Source: Mogibacterium sp. | GTDB lineage: Bacteria; Bacillota; Clostridia; Peptostreptococcales; Anaerovoracaceae | NCBI GenBank assembly: GCA_017433975.1 | Contig: JAFRGD010000012.1 | Span: forward strand, 62,001-126,000 | Direction: 5' to 3' | Length of the DNA stretch: 64,000 bases | Shown: positions 37,073 to 47,314 of the stretch, in pieces | Numbering within the stretch: the first letter of the stretch is position 1 | Layout: the number at the start of each line of letters is the position of its first letter | Notes under the pieces: model-generated | Told to the model about the DNA's origin: nothing | Databases searched by the model: none | What the model saw: the letters and a program-made list of their open reading frames with translations, nothing else | Made by a program: the position numbers and the translations under genes

Positions 37073-39282
37073 TGGGTCCCTCCTGTCGAATCGGCCGCGA
37101 AGATGAGGGTCTTGTCGCAGCCGGCCGGGTTGACGACGCGGAGCCGGTGGCCGCGGCTACTTTCGAGTGTGCAGTCGTCGATGCGGTGCTCGAGGACCAT
37201 AACCGGCCAGTCGAAGCCCGGGCCGGGCTCGAGGGTCTCCGCGCTCGGCCGGAAGCCGGCCGCCCCGAGGAACTGCAGGGCTGCGGCGGTTTCGCGGTTA
37301 TACACGTTCAGGCTGCGGTCGGCGATGACCGGTGCTGCAGCTGGTGTCTCGGCCGAAGCGGTTGTTGCTACGGTAACCGGCGTGGTCGGCGAAGCAACCG
37401 AAGCCGCGCGGTACAACGCCCCGAGGTCGCGGACCATGACCGCGCCGCCCGGCAGGTCGGCCAGGGCATCGTAGCTCGGAAGCGGACCGCCGGCGGACGG
37501 GACAAGAGACGCATCTGCAGGCGGAACCTCCATAATCGGTTCGGCAGGCGCTTCCGCCGGGAGGTCGCGCCGGAAGACCGTCTCCTGTTCGAGCGTTTCG
37601 AGGCAGCGCCGGCGGAGATCGTTGACGTCCGAGATCCGGAGCCCTTCAAAATCATTTCCTTTTATAATAACGTTCCGGACCGCGAACGGGGTGCTGCCGG
37701 TCTTGCGGAGCTGCGCTTCGATGCGGTCTGCGGAGAGTATTGTGGTACTGCTATCACCGAGTTCCGCCGCGGACAGGAAGGTCTGTGCGCGGACTTTCCG
37801 GAGGCTCGCCCATTCCTGCTCGCCCGGGCGGGCGACGGTCTCCGCGTTGAGGGTGAATGTGTCGCCATAGCAGAACAGCTGCAGGTCGACGTCGCGCTTC
37901 CGGCTTGGCCGGCTGACCGTGCTGCAGGCCGCGTCGAGCTGCGCCTTGGACGACATGCGGAATACGATGTCGCCCGGCTTGACGTCGCTCTTGAGGTCGC
38001 CGATGCGGACTGTCTTTGGTGCCGGCGTTTGGACGCCTTTTGCAGCCTTGTCAGGGCGCCTGCCGGATTGCGGGAGCGGCCGGGCTGCGACCGGCTTCAG
38101 GTAGGAGATCATGCGGCTCTCGACGATGAGGTCGGTCTGCGCGTTCTGCCCGGTGCGGCGGATTTCGATCGCGTCGCCGATCATCAGCGGGAAACCGTCA
38201 GACGCGGCGCTGCCCCCGGAGTCTTTCGTCAAAGCGGGTGCGTCGAGGGCGACGTCGATGAGGGCGGAGCCTTTTTTTGCGAAGGAGACGGTTCCGATGC
38301 GGATTCCGTGGTTCTTCGGCAGGCCGCTGCACATCAGTTTCCTGCCCGGGTCCCCGTTCACGTAGCCCTCGGTGAAGCCGCCGCGGTTGAAGATCTGGGC
38401 GAGGGCGAAGCGGTCTGCGTCGCTGACGCGGTAATAGCCGTTTTGCAGGTATTCGTCGATGTATTTGCGGTAGATGGCCGTGACGGTCGCGACGTATTCG
38501 GCGGACTTCATGCGGCCTTCGATTTTGAAGGAAGCGGCCCCGGCCTCGATCAGGTCGCCGAGGCGGTCGATCATGCAGAGGTCCTTCGGGCTGAGGGCGT
38601 ACGCGTTATACGGGGCGGTGGAAGCCGGCGTCACGGTGTACAGAAGCCGGCACGGCTGGGCGCAGGCGCCGCGGTTCCCGCTCCGGCCGCCGTAGTAGCG
38701 GCTGAGCTGGCACTGGCCGGAGTAGCAGATGCAGAGGGCGCCGTGGACGAAGACTTCGAGGTCCGGCGCAGCGCCGCGGCCCGGGTCCTCGTCGAGGGCC
38801 GCGTGGATCGCGCGGAGCTTGTCGAGCGAGACCTCCCGGGCGAGGACGACCCGCTTGTAGCCGAGCGCCTGCGCCGCGCGGACGCCGTCCGCGTCGGAGA
38901 CGGTCGCCTGGGTCGACAGGTGGAGCGGAAAGTCCGGCAGCGCCTGATGAATGACGCGGCCGAGCCCGAGGTCCTGAATGATCAAGGCGTCCACGCCCAT
39001 CGCATAGAGTTTTTTCGCGTATTCCAACGCCTCCGGGAGCTCATCGTCCCGGAGCAGGGTGTTCATCGTCACGTAAATCCGGACGCCGCGGGCGTGCGCG
39101 TAGTCGAGGCTCCGCTGCATCGCGTCGTCGTCGAAGTTCGCCGCGTTCATGCGCGCGTTAAAGAGCGTGCCGCCGAGGTAGACCGCGTCTGCTCCGTTCT
39201 CGACCGCCGCGATGAGCTGTTCCTCGCCGCCGGCCGGCGCCAGGAGCTCAATATTTCGTATGGTTTTGCTTCTTTTGGCCAT
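37069..39282 (-). CDS. U32-family peptidase/hydroxylation protein (RlhA/TrhP-like) with DUF3656-like region
   Basis: A 737-residue protein with the U32 core (IELLAPAGGEEQLIAAVENGADAVYLGG) and its signature (VFVHGALCICYSGQCQLS, then YGGRSGNRGACAQPCR) containing the Cys cluster. The long C-terminal half fits the DUF3656 type. Members of this group include RlhA and TrhP, needed for hydroxylation of 23S rRNA or tRNA; protease activity is doubtful. The size favours the RlhA type. ATG 39282 (MAKRSKTIRN) follows AGGGA; an upstream in-frame start adds an unrelated leader. Ala/Thr-rich inserts occur near residues 610-660. Confidence 0.85.
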   Translation of the reverse strand: MAKRSKTIRNIELLAPAGGEEQLIAAVENGADAVYLGGTLFNARMNAANFDDDAMQRSLDYAHARGVRIYVTMNTLLRDDELPEALEYAKKLYAMGVDALIIQDLGLGRVIHQALPDFPLHLSTQATVSDADGVRAAQALGYKRVVLAREVSLDKLRAIHAALDEDPGRGAAPDLEVFVHGALCICYSGQCQLSRYYGGRSGNRGACAQPCRLLYTVTPASTAPYNAYALSPKDLCMIDRLGDLIEAGAASFKIEGRMKSAEYVATVTAIYRKYIDEYLQNGYYRVSDADRFALAQIFNRGGFTEGYVNGDPGRKLMCSGLPKNHGIRIGTVSFAKKGSALIDVALDAPALTKDSGGSAASDGFPLMIGDAIEIRRTGQNAQTDLIVESRMISYLKPVAARPLPQSGRRPDKAAKGVQTPAPKTVRIGDLKSDVKPGDIVFRMSSKAQLDAACSTVSRPSRKRDVDLQLFCYGDTFTLNAETVARPGEQEWASLRKVRAQTFLSAAELGDSSTTILSADRIEAQLRKTGSTPFAVRNVIIKGNDFEGLRISDVNDLRRRCLETLEQETVFRRDLPAEAPAEPIMEVPPADASLVPSAGGPLPSYDALADLPGGAVMVRDLGALYRAASVASPTTPVTVATTASAETPAAAPVIADRSLNVYNRETAAALQFLGAAGFRPSAETLEPGPGFDWPVMVLEHRIDDCTLESSRGHRLRVVNPAGCDKTLIFAADSTGGTQ

Positions 39283-39374
39283 ATCCCTGTCAATTCGTCC
39301 CGGTAAGTGAATTACTTCGCTATCCAAATTGTATCCCAAATGAACATATTGTCAATTTTATCTGCACAAAAGTG

Positions 39375-39440
39375 TTGACTTTATCCAAACGGTTAAATAT
39401 AATTAACCAGAGTTAGTTAAAGTGAACTTACTATAGTAAG
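39375..39440 (+). promoter_or_regulatory. feo promoter with metalloregulator-like palindromes
   Basis: TTGACT, 17-bp spacer, perfect TATAAT (39375-39403). GGTTAA-N6-TTAACC (39391-39408) covers the -10, and the perfect palindrome CTTACTATAGTAAG (39427-39440) follows it. The sites sit where an iron-responsive repressor (DtxR/MntR or Fur type) would act; which one is inference. Confidence 0.7.
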
Positions 39441-39465
39441 CACAAATTAACTCCGAGGGAAAAAG

Positions 39466-39807
39466 ATGTACGTTATTGATCGATTGAATGGAGGTGGAAT
39501 CATGAACAGCGCTGCCGCCGTCAACAGAATGTCTTTTGAGAGATTTGGCAAAATGGAAACGAGAACAACGGACACATCGTTCGATCCCGCAGACGAGAGA
39601 ACTCTGCTTCAGGTCGAACCGGGAACTTACATCATCAAGAGAATCGACACCGAGGATGAGGACATGAACGCGTTCCTGTTCCGGCTGGGCTGCTACAGCG
39701 GCGAGCCGATTACCGTTATTTCCAAAAAGAAAAAGGCCTGCATCGTCGTCATCAAGGACGGCCGGTACAGCCTGGACGCGCTCCTCGCAAGCGCGATCGT
39801 AGTTTAA
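39466..39807 (+). CDS. feoA: Ferrous iron transport protein FeoA
   Basis: A small SH3-like protein that assists FeoB. The FeoA core covers the last ~70 residues (LLQVEPGTYIIKRIDTEDED...FRLGCYSGEPITVISKKK). Two in-frame starts are possible: ATG 39466 after GAGGG (113 residues) and ATG 39502 after GGAGGTGG (101 residues). The second has the stronger site; the extra 12 residues are not FeoA-like. It is 27 bp upstream of feoB. Confidence 0.88.
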   Translation: MYVIDRLNGGGIMNSAAAVNRMSFERFGKMETRTTDTSFDPADERTLLQVEPGTYIIKRIDTEDEDMNAFLFRLGCYSGEPITVISKKKKACIVVIKDGRYSLDALLASAIVV

Positions 39808-39834
39808 TGCATTAGTTAAAAAGGAGAGGACAGC

Positions 39835-41850
39835 ATGAGAATCGCATTTGCCGGAAACCCGAACAGCGGCAAAACCACCATGTACAACGCCCTCACCGGC
39901 CGGAGCGAAAAGGTCGGTAACTGGGGCGGCGTCACCGTAGGCAGCAAAGAGTACCAACTGAAGAAAGAATTCGCCGGGGACAGGGAGGTCATCGCGGTCG
40001 ACCTGCCGGGCGCCTATTCGATGTCCCCGTTTACACCGGAGGAGGGCATCACGAGCGAATACGTCCGTACCGCCAGCCCGGACGCGATCGTCAACATCGT
40101 CGACGCGACGAACCTGAGCCGGTCGCTTTTCTTCACCACCCAGCTCCTCGAGCTCGGCATCCCGATGGTCGTCGCGCTGAACAAAAGCGACGTAAACGCA
40201 AAGGAAGGGACCGAAATCGACGTCGGGAAGCTCTCCGCCAAACTGAACTGCCCGGTCTTCAAGACCGTTTCGACCGAGGAGAAGAACAACGGGCTCAGCG
40301 AGATGATCGCGAAGGCGATCTCGCTCTGCGGAACGGAGCAGAAGGCCCCGTACCTGCAGGCCGACATCGACCTCCACGACAAGGCGGCCGTCGACGCGGA
40401 GGACCGCAAGCGGTACCAGTTCGTCAACGGAATCGTCGCCGAGGTGGAGACCCGCAAGGTCCTTTCGCAGGAGACCAACAAAGAAGACAAGATCGACGCG
40501 GTCCTGACCAACCCGATCGCGGGCATCCTGATCTTCGCGGGCGTGATGTGGTTCGTGTTCTGGGTGTCCCAGGCGTGGCTCGGGCCGCTCGTCGCGGACT
40601 GGCTCGTCGGATACATCGAAGCCTTCCAGGAATTCGTCGCAGGTCAGCTTGAGAACAGCCCGCCAATCCTGTCGGCGCTCCTCGCAGACGGTATCGTCGG
40701 CGGCGTCGGCGCGGTCGTCGGCTTCCTCCCGCTCGTCATGGTCATGTACTTCCTCATCGCACTGCTGGAGGACTGCGGCTACATGGCGAGAGTCAGCGCG
40801 GTCATGGACCCAATCTTCAAGAGAGTCGGCCTCTCCGGCAAGTCGGTCATCCCGGTCGTCATCGGTACGGGCTGCGGCATCCCGGCCATCATGGCCTGCC
40901 GCACGATCCGCGACGAAAGAGAGCGGAGAGCGACCACGATGCTCACAACGTTCATCCCTTGCGGCGCGAAGATCCCGGTCATCGCGCTCTTCGCGGGAGC
41001 GTTCTTCAACGGCGCGGGCTGGGTGAGCCTGACCGCTTACTTCTTCGGACTGGTACTGATCTTCCTCGGCGCGCTGCTGATCAAGGTCGTGACCGGATAT
41101 AAGTACAGAAAGTCCTTCTTCATCATGGAGCTGCCGAAGTACAAAGTTCCGAGCCTCAAGTTCGCGTTCCGGCAGATGATGGAGCGGGCGAAGGCCTACA
41201 TCGTCAAGGCTGCGACCATCATCCTCATCTGCAACACTGTCGTTCAGGTCATGCAGACGTTTGACTGGCACTTCCAGGTCGTCGAAGAAGGCGCGGAGAA
41301 CACGTCAATCCTCGCTTCCATCGCTTCGCCGTTCGCGATCCTGCTGATCCCGCTCGGCTTCGGCGTATGGCAGCTCGCGGCTGCGGCCATCACCGGCTTC
41401 ATCGCCAAGGAGAACGTCGTCGGAACGCTGGCGGTCGTTTACGGTCTGACCGCGTTCATCGACGTCGAAGAGCTCGAAATGACCGGCGGTGCGAACACCG
41501 TCGCGATGACCATGGGCCTGACGTCGGTCACCGCCCTCGCGTACCTGTTCTTCAACCTCTACACGCCGCCGTGCTTCGCGGCGATCGGCGCGATGAACTC
41601 CGAGATGCAGCACAAGGGCTGGCTTTGGAGCGCCATCGGCCTGCAGCTCTGCACCGGCTATACGGTAGCGTTCCTGATTTATCAGTTCGGAACCCTGTTC
41701 ACCGAAGGACACTTCGGTACGGCCTTCGTTCCGGGACTGATCGCGATCGCGGTCATGGTCGTCGTGATCATCCTCATCTCGCGCAAGATCCGGGCGAGCT
41801 TCGACGCGAAGTACCAGCTCCACAAGAACGCGCAGACGAACGTTGCGTAA
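39835..41850 (+). CDS. feoB: Ferrous iron transporter FeoB
   Basis: A GTP-dependent Fe(II) permease of 671 residues. The N-terminal G domain has G1 (GNPNSGKTTMYNAL), G3 (DLPGAYS) and G4 (NKSD). The membrane part has the two Gate-type regions (VIPVVIGTGCGIPAIMACRTI) and Cys in CGAKIPVIALFA. In the G2 region the usual NWPGVTVE reads NWGGVTVG. ATG 39835 follows AAGGAG. It is the middle gene of feoA-feoB-Cys-rich protein. Confidence 0.95.
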   Translation: MRIAFAGNPNSGKTTMYNALTGRSEKVGNWGGVTVGSKEYQLKKEFAGDREVIAVDLPGAYSMSPFTPEEGITSEYVRTASPDAIVNIVDATNLSRSLFFTTQLLELGIPMVVALNKSDVNAKEGTEIDVGKLSAKLNCPVFKTVSTEEKNNGLSEMIAKAISLCGTEQKAPYLQADIDLHDKAAVDAEDRKRYQFVNGIVAEVETRKVLSQETNKEDKIDAVLTNPIAGILIFAGVMWFVFWVSQAWLGPLVADWLVGYIEAFQEFVAGQLENSPPILSALLADGIVGGVGAVVGFLPLVMVMYFLIALLEDCGYMARVSAVMDPIFKRVGLSGKSVIPVVIGTGCGIPAIMACRTIRDERERRATTMLTTFIPCGAKIPVIALFAGAFFNGAGWVSLTAYFFGLVLIFLGALLIKVVTGYKYRKSFFIMELPKYKVPSLKFAFRQMMERAKAYIVKAATIILICNTVVQVMQTFDWHFQVVEEGAENTSILASIASPFAILLIPLGFGVWQLAAAAITGFIAKENVVGTLAVVYGLTAFIDVEELEMTGGANTVAMTMGLTSVTALAYLFFNLYTPPCFAAIGAMNSEMQHKGWLWSAIGLQLCTGYTVAFLIYQFGTLFTEGHFGTAFVPGLIAIAVMVVVIILISRKIRASFDAKYQLHKNAQTNVA

Positions 41851-41880
41851 CGTTGCAACATATATAAGGAGGTGTGCGCC

Positions 41881-42054
41881 ATGAATGCAGCAACGATCAT
41901 CGCAGTCATCGCGCTCGCATGCATCATATTCTTTGCGGCGCGATACATCATCAAGTCCAAACAACGCGGCGCGAAGTGCATCGGCTGCCCGTTCTCGGAC
42001 AGCGGGCAGTGCCCGTACCACGCCGCCGCGCAAAAGAAAAGCTGTTGCCATTAA
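41881..42054 (+). CDS. FeoB-associated Cys-rich membrane protein
   Basis: A 57-residue protein with one N-terminal membrane helix (NAATIIAVIALACIIFFAA) and a Cys-rich tail (CIGCPF, GQCPY, SCCH). This is the small FeoB partner common in Firmicutes in place of FeoC. ATG 41881 follows AAGGAGG. It ends the feo operon; a strong terminator follows. Confidence 0.88.
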   Translation: MNAATIIAVIALACIIFFAARYIIKSKQRGAKCIGCPFSDSGQCPYHAAAQKKSCCH

Positions 42055-42109
42055 GACAAGGTAAAGTTGTCATTTCTACTCATACAAGTATTCTTTCAGT
42101 GACTTGTCA

Positions 42110-42146
42110 CCACCCCCTGGGCCTCCCGGGGGTGGCGGCGTTTTTT
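42110..42146 (+). terminator. Terminator of the feo operon
   Basis: CCACCCCC pairs with GGGGGTGG with an inner TGGG/CTCC extension, then CGGCG and six T. Confidence 0.85.
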
Positions 42147-42178
42147 GCGCAATTTTGAACCGAAAAGATGCAATAAAT

Positions 42179-42231
42179 CGAATATCTGTTCGATTTTTTG
42201 TGTTTACATTAAAAATAGTTTGCGTTAAAAT
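42179..42231 (+). promoter_or_regulatory. LexA-like box and promoter of uvrB
   Basis: GAATATCTGTTC (42180-42191) differs by one base from the Gram-positive LexA/DinR pattern GAAC-N4-GTTC. Downstream are TTTACA, 17-bp spacer, TAAAAT (42203-42231). The -10 ends only 6 bp before the uvrB ATG at 42238, so the transcript would start at or next to the ATG. Confidence 0.6.
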
Positions 42232-42237
42232 AGACGC

Positions 42238-44214
42238 ATGGAATTCAAGGTACACGCAGATTTTGAACTGACGGGCGACCAGCCGCAGGCGGTCGACAAC
42301 ATCGTCAAGAGCCTCCGGGCGGGGCACGCACACCAGACGCTGATGGGCGTGACGGGCTCGGGCAAGACGTTTACGATGGCCAAGATCATCGAGCAGATGC
42401 AGCGGCCGACACTCGTCATTTCGCATAACAAGACGCTCGCGGCCCAGCTGCACGGCGAGTTCAAGGAGTTTTTCCCGGACAACGCCGTGGAGTATTTTGT
42501 GTCGTACTACGATTACTACCAGCCGGAGGCGTACGTGCCGTCGACGGACACGTACATCGAGAAGGACGCCGACATCAACGACGAGATTGACAAGCTCCGG
42601 CACTCCGCGACGTCCGCGCTTTATGAGCGGCGGGACGTCATCATCGTGGCGAGCGTATCCTGCATTTACGGCCTCGGCAGTCCGAATTCGTACCGCAACC
42701 AGCTCATTTCGCTTCGCGTGGGGATGGAGACCGAGCGGCGCGAGATCATCCGGCGGCTCGTCGACATCCAGTACGAGCGGAACGACATGGACTTCCACCG
42801 GGGCACGTTTCGCGTGCGCGGGGACAACCTCGATATCTACCCGGCGGGCGGCGAGAGCGCGGTCCGCGTGGAGATGTTCGGCGACGAGATCGAGTCGATC
42901 AAGGAGCTCGACCCGGTGACCGGCGAGATCACGGCGGTGCGCAACCACATCGCGATTTTCCCGGCGTCGCACTACATCACGGGGCGCGACGAGATGCAGA
43001 GGGCGGTCGCTTCCATCAAGAAAGAACTCGACGAGCGGGTGCAGTGGTTCCGGGACAACGGCAAGCTCCTGGAGGCGCAGCGGCTCGAGCAGCGGACCAA
43101 CAACGACATGGAGATGATGCTCGAGGTCGGCACCTGCAAAGGCATCGAGAACTATTCCAGGCACATCAACTTCCTCCAGCCGGGCGAACGGCCGTACACG
43201 CTGCTGGACTACTTCCCGAACGGGGACTTTCTTACCATCATAGATGAGTCGCACGCGATGCTGCCGCAGCTCCGCGCGATGTACCGCGGCGACCGCGCGC
43301 GCAAGACGTCGTTGGTGGACTACGGCTTCCGCCTGCCGTCGGCGCTCGACAACCGGCCACTGCAGTTCGAGGAGTTTGAGGACATCGTCGGGCAGACCGT
43401 ATACGTCAGCGCGACGCCGGCGGCCTTCGAGGTCGAGAGCTCGGGTGGAATCACCGCCGAACACTTGATCCGGCCGACGGGGCTGCTGGACCCGGAGATC
43501 GAAGTCCGGCCGACCAAGGGGCAGATCGACGACCTGATCGGCGAGATTTACAAGACCGCGGACCGGGGCGAGCGGGTGCTGGTCACGACGCTGACCAAGC
43601 GGATGGCGGAGGACCTTTCACGGTACCTCAAGGACATGGGCATCCGCGTGCGGTACCTGCACTCCGAGATCGACAACTTCGAGCGGCTCGAGATCATCCG
43701 CGACCTCCGCATGGGTAAGTTCGACGTGCTGGTCGGCATCAACCTCCTGCGGGAGGGCCTCGACCTGCCGGAGGTCTCGCTCATCGCGATTCTGGACGTG
43801 GACAAGGAAGGCTTCCTACGGACCGAGACGTCGCTCATGCAGACCGTCGGGCGCGCCGCGCGGAACGAGCACGGCCGCGTCATCATGTACGCGGACACGG
43901 TCTCCAAAGCGATGCGGTATACGATCGACGAGTCGGCCCGCCGCCGCAGGACCCAGGACGCGTACAACAAGGCGCACGGCATCACCCCGCGGACCATTGT
44001 CAAGCCGATCCGCTCCGTCATCGAGGCGACGAGCGAGTACACCGGCGAGCAGGACTTCAAGAATCCAAAGGCGATGACGGCCAAGGAACTTCAGGCCGCC
44101 ATCAAGAATCTGGACAAAGAGATGCGCGAGGCGGCCAAGCAACTCGACTTCGAACGCGCCGCCGCGCTCCGCGACCTGCTGTTCGAACTGAAGGGCAGCA
44201 CGCGCGCTAGGTAA
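42238..44214 (+). CDS. uvrB: Excinuclease ABC subunit B
   Basis: The damage-verification helicase of nucleotide excision repair, 658 residues. It has [15 protein letters not shown], Walker A ([13 protein letters not shown]), the beta-hairpin ([20 protein letters not shown]), DESH motif [11 protein letters not shown] and the C-terminal UvrC-binding helix pair ([22 protein letters not shown]). The ATG fits the family start, yet no ribosome site precedes it. The last codons and stop are duplicated downstream (44225-44250). Confidence 0.97.
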   Translation: MEFKVHADFELTGDQPQAVDNIVKSLRAGHAHQTLMGVTGSGKTFTMAKIIEQMQRPTLVISHNKTLAAQLHGEFKEFFPDNAVEYFVSYYDYYQPEAYVPSTDTYIEKDADINDEIDKLRHSATSALYERRDVIIVASVSCIYGLGSPNSYRNQLISLRVGMETERREIIRRLVDIQYERNDMDFHRGTFRVRGDNLDIYPAGGESAVRVEMFGDEIESIKELDPVTGEITAVRNHIAIFPASHYITGRDEMQRAVASIKKELDERVQWFRDNGKLLEAQRLEQRTNNDMEMMLEVGTCKGIENYSRHINFLQPGERPYTLLDYFPNGDFLTIIDESHAMLPQLRAMYRGDRARKTSLVDYGFRLPSALDNRPLQFEEFEDIVGQTVYVSATPAAFEVESSGGITAEHLIRPTGLLDPEIEVRPTKGQIDDLIGEIYKTADRGERVLVTTLTKRMAEDLSRYLKDMGIRVRYLHSEIDNFERLEIIRDLRMGKFDVLVGINLLREGLDLPEVSLIAILDVDKEGFLRTETSLMQTVGRAARNEHGRVIMYADTVSKAMRYTIDESARRRRTQDAYNKAHGITPRTIVKPIRSVIEATSEYTGEQDFKNPKAMTAKELQAAIKNLDKEMREAAKQLDFERAAALRDLLFELKGSTRAR

Positions 44215-44250
44215 TCAAGAGTAGCTGAAGGGCAGCACGCGGGCTAAGTA
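44188..44250 (+). repeat. Imperfect 26-bp direct repeat of the uvrB 3' end
   Basis: 44188-44213 and 44225-44250 match at 24 of 26 bases with a 37-bp period. The first contains the last residues of UvrB and its stop; the second reads L-K-G-S-T-R-A-K-stop in another frame and is not translated. Confidence 0.75.
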
Positions 44251-44260
44251 GTAAAGGCAG

Positions 44261-44419
44261 TACCGGCCGGGGGAGTCTGGCGCTCTGCGGAGCGGCCTTC
44301 CGGCAGCCGGTACTTAGCGATTCGCGAGCGGCAGCGAAGCGTGAGCTTAGTACCGCTGCGTCGCCGGAACGAGGCGCGAGCCGTACGCTCCGCAGAGCGT
44401 CGGACAACCGCGGCCGGCA
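44261..44419. repeat. Structured inverted-repeat element, copy 2 (uvrB-uvrA gap)
   Basis: Opposite orientation to the copy at 29319-29474. Nested arms: 44261-44272 with 44408-44419, 44280-44293 with 44387-44400 (GCGCTCTGCGGAGC type), 44298-44304 with 44363-44369 (TTCCGGC/GCCGGAA) and 44309-44314 with 44349-44354 (GGTACT/AGTACC). Where the two copies differ in the stems, both arms change together, so pairing is kept. Confidence 0.85.
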
Positions 44420-44449
44420 CTAGCTTTAGTACATATCAAGGATAATGCA

Positions 44450-47314
44450 ATGAAGGACAACATCATCATCAAAGGCGCAAGGGAAAACAACCTGCAGGAC
44501 CTCGACGTGACGATCCCGCGCGACCAGCTGGTCGTGTTCACGGGACTGTCCGGGTCCGGCAAGTCTTCGCTTGCGTTTGACACCATATATGCAGAGGGGC
44601 AGAAGAAATATGTCGAGAGCCTGTCCGCTTACGCGCGGCAGTTCCTCGGCCTGATGAAAAAACCGGACGTGCAGTCGATCGAGGGCCTTTCGCCGGCCAT
44701 TTCGATCGATCAGAAAGCGACCAACAAGAACCCGCGGTCGACCGTCGGAACGGTCACGGAAATCTACGACTACCTCCGTCTGCTTTTTGCGCGCATCGGT
44801 ATCCCGCACTGCCCGATCTGCGGCAGGGAGATCACCAGCCAGTCCATCGACAGTATCGTCGAGCGGATCATCGACCACGGCGTCGGGACGCGGATCACGG
44901 TTCTCGCGCCGGTCATCCGCGGCCGCAAGGGCGAGCATAAGGCGATTTTCGACCGCATCCGCCGCGACGGCTACACGCGCGTGCGGGTCGACGGCGAGAT
45001 GCGCCGGCTCGACGAGGGCGAGATCACGCTGGCCAAGAATAATAAACATACCATTGAGATCGCCATCGACCGGATTGCGATCCGGGGCGACAACCGGAGC
45101 CGCATCGCCGAGAGCGTCGAGCTCGCGATCAAAGAAGGCGAGGGCATCTGCAACGTGCTTTACCAGATCGAGACGGAGGACGGCTTCCGGAATGAATTCG
45201 TCGAGACGTACAGTACCATGCTCGCATGCCCGGATCACGGCGTGAGCATCGAGGAGATGGAGCCGCGCATGTTCTCGTTCAACAGCCCGTACGGCGCGTG
45301 CGAGAACTGCACCGGCCTCGGCTTCACCATGCGGATTCCGGCCGAGAATCTCGTGGAGGACGAGAATAAGAGCATGATCGACGGTGCGCTCGGGCACGTC
45401 TTCGGCAGCATGGACGCGATGGGCTGGTACCGGCACATGCTCGAACAGCTCGCGGACGACCACGGCGTCGACCTCCGCACCCCGTACAAAGACCTCCCGG
45501 AGGACTTCCGCCAGGACATGCTCTACGGGACGGGCAGCCGCAAGCTCAAATATACGTATACCAGCCGTTCCGGCCGCGTTTCGCAGATGAATCACACGTT
45601 CGAGGGCATCATTCCGAGCCTCGAGCGGCGGTACGGCGAGACCAATTCGGACTATATCAAAGAAAAGATCACTTCGCTGATGGAGGCGGCCGAGTGTCCG
45701 GTCTGCAAAGGCCGTAAGCTCAAGGAAAAAGTCCTCGCGGTCACCGTCGGCGGCAAGAATATCATCCAGATCACCGACCTCTCGGTCAACCAGGCGATCG
45801 ACTTCTTCGAAAACCTGGCGCTGACGGAGCGGGAACGCGCAATCTCCAAGCTGATCACCAAAGAAATCATCGCCCGGCTCAAATTCCTCCGGACGGTCGG
45901 GCTCGGGTACCTCACCCTGTCCCGGTCGAGCGGATCGCTTTCGGGCGGCGAGTCCCAGCGGATCCGGCTCGCGACCCAGATCGGGTCGGGCCTGGTCGGC
46001 GTGCTTTACATCCTCGACGAGCCGAGCATCGGCCTGCACCAACGGGACAACGGCCGGCTGCTTTCCGCACTCCGCGACCTGACCGACATGGGCAACACGC
46101 TGATTGTCGTCGAGCACGACGAGGAAACCATGTACGCGGCGGACCACATCGTCGACATCGGCCCGGGCGCCGGCATCTACGGCGGTCGGCTGGTCTGCCA
46201 GGGCACGGTCGAGGACATCATGGCCTGCCCGGAGTCCGTCACGGGGCAGTTCCTGTCGGGCAAGCGGTCCATCCCGGTTCCGGCGACGCGCCGGCCGGGC
46301 AACAACCTGTCCCTCCGCGTCATCGGCGCGGCCGAGAACAATTTAAAGAACATCGACGTCGAGATCCCGGCGGGCAAGCTCGTCCTGGTCACCGGCGTGT
46401 CCGGGTCTGGCAAGAGCAGCCTGGTCAACGAGATCATTTACAAAGGGGTTTCGCGCGTCACCAACCGAGCCCAGCACCGCGCCGGCAAGCACAAGGAGAT
46501 CCTGGGCATCGAGAACTTCGACAAGGTCATCGACATCGACCAGTCCCCGATCGGCCGGACGCCGCGGTCCAACCCGGCGACCTATACCGGCATGTTCGAC
46601 CACATCCGGGACCTCTTCGCGGAGATGCCGGAGGCCAAGGCCCGTGGCTACACCAAGGGCCGGTTCAGCTTCAATGTCAAGGGCGGGCGCTGCGAAGCCT
46701 GCAGCGGCGACGGAATCACCAAGGTCGAGATGCACTTCCTGCCGGACGTTTACGTGCCGTGCGAAGTCTGCGGCGGCGCGCGGTACAACCGCGAGACCCT
46801 CGAGGTTAAATTCAAAGGCAAGAATATCAGCGACGTCCTCAACATGAGCGTCGCCGAGGCGCTGCCGTTCTTTGAGAACCACCCGGCCATCCGCCGATAT
46901 CTGCGGACGCTTGACGACGTCGGCCTCGGTTACATCAAACTCGGCCAGCCGTCGACCCAGCTCTCGGGCGGCGAAGCGCAGCGCATCAAGCTCGCGACCG
47001 AACTCTCCAAGCGGAGCACCGGCCGCACCCTGTACATATTGGACGAGCCGACGACGGGCCTGCACTTCGCGGACGTCGAGAAGCTTCTCTACGTGCTCGA
47101 CCGCCTGGTCGACGACGGGAACACGGTCCTCGTCATCGAGCACAACCTGGATGTCATCAAACGGGCCGACCATATCATCGACCTCGGCCCGGAGGGCGGC
47201 GACGAGGGCGGCCGGGTTGTCGCGACCGGCACGCCGGAGGAGGTCGCCCGCTGCGAAGCGTCCTACACGGGGCAATATCTGCGGAAGGTGCTGGGGAAGG
47301 GAGCCGGACGATGA
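44450..47314 (+). CDS. uvrA: Excinuclease ABC subunit A
   Basis: The damage-sensing ABC ATPase, 954 residues. It has two ATPase halves ([20 protein letters not shown] and [15 protein letters not shown]), signature motifs ([30 protein letters not shown]) and zinc modules ([25 protein letters not shown]...CEVCGG). ATG 44450 follows AAGGA. It is likely co-transcribed with uvrB across the repeat element. The stop overlaps the asparaginase start. Confidence 0.97.
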   Translation: MKDNIIIKGARENNLQDLDVTIPRDQLVVFTGLSGSGKSSLAFDTIYAEGQKKYVESLSAYARQFLGLMKKPDVQSIEGLSPAISIDQKATNKNPRSTVGTVTEIYDYLRLLFARIGIPHCPICGREITSQSIDSIVERIIDHGVGTRITVLAPVIRGRKGEHKAIFDRIRRDGYTRVRVDGEMRRLDEGEITLAKNNKHTIEIAIDRIAIRGDNRSRIAESVELAIKEGEGICNVLYQIETEDGFRNEFVETYSTMLACPDHGVSIEEMEPRMFSFNSPYGACENCTGLGFTMRIPAENLVEDENKSMIDGALGHVFGSMDAMGWYRHMLEQLADDHGVDLRTPYKDLPEDFRQDMLYGTGSRKLKYTYTSRSGRVSQMNHTFEGIIPSLERRYGETNSDYIKEKITSLMEAAECPVCKGRKLKEKVLAVTVGGKNIIQITDLSVNQAIDFFENLALTERERAISKLITKEIIARLKFLRTVGLGYLTLSRSSGSLSGGESQRIRLATQIGSGLVGVLYILDEPSIGLHQRDNGRLLSALRDLTDMGNTLIVVEHDEETMYAADHIVDIGPGAGIYGGRLVCQGTVEDIMACPESVTGQFLSGKRSIPVPATRRPGNNLSLRVIGAAENNLKNIDVEIPAGKLVLVTGVSGSGKSSLVNEIIYKGVSRVTNRAQHRAGKHKEILGIENFDKVIDIDQSPIGRTPRSNPATYTGMFDHIRDLFAEMPEAKARGYTKGRFSFNVKGGRCEACSGDGITKVEMHFLPDVYVPCEVCGGARYNRETLEVKFKGKNISDVLNMSVAEALPFFENHPAIRRYLRTLDDVGLGYIKLGQPSTQLSGGEAQRIKLATELSKRSTGRTLYILDEPTTGLHFADVEKLLYVLDRLVDDGNTVLVIEHNLDVIKRADHIIDLGPEGGDEGGRVVATGTPEEVARCEASYTGQYLRKVLGKGAGR

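Noticed and set aside
37057-39306. A 749-residue open frame opposite the U32 gene
   Set aside because: Antisense shadow; no motif and no ribosome site, while the minus-strand frame carries the U32 signature.
39403-41271. A 622-residue open frame opposite feoB
   Set aside because: Antisense shadow rich in Arg/Asp; feoB motifs and its ribosome site are on the plus strand.
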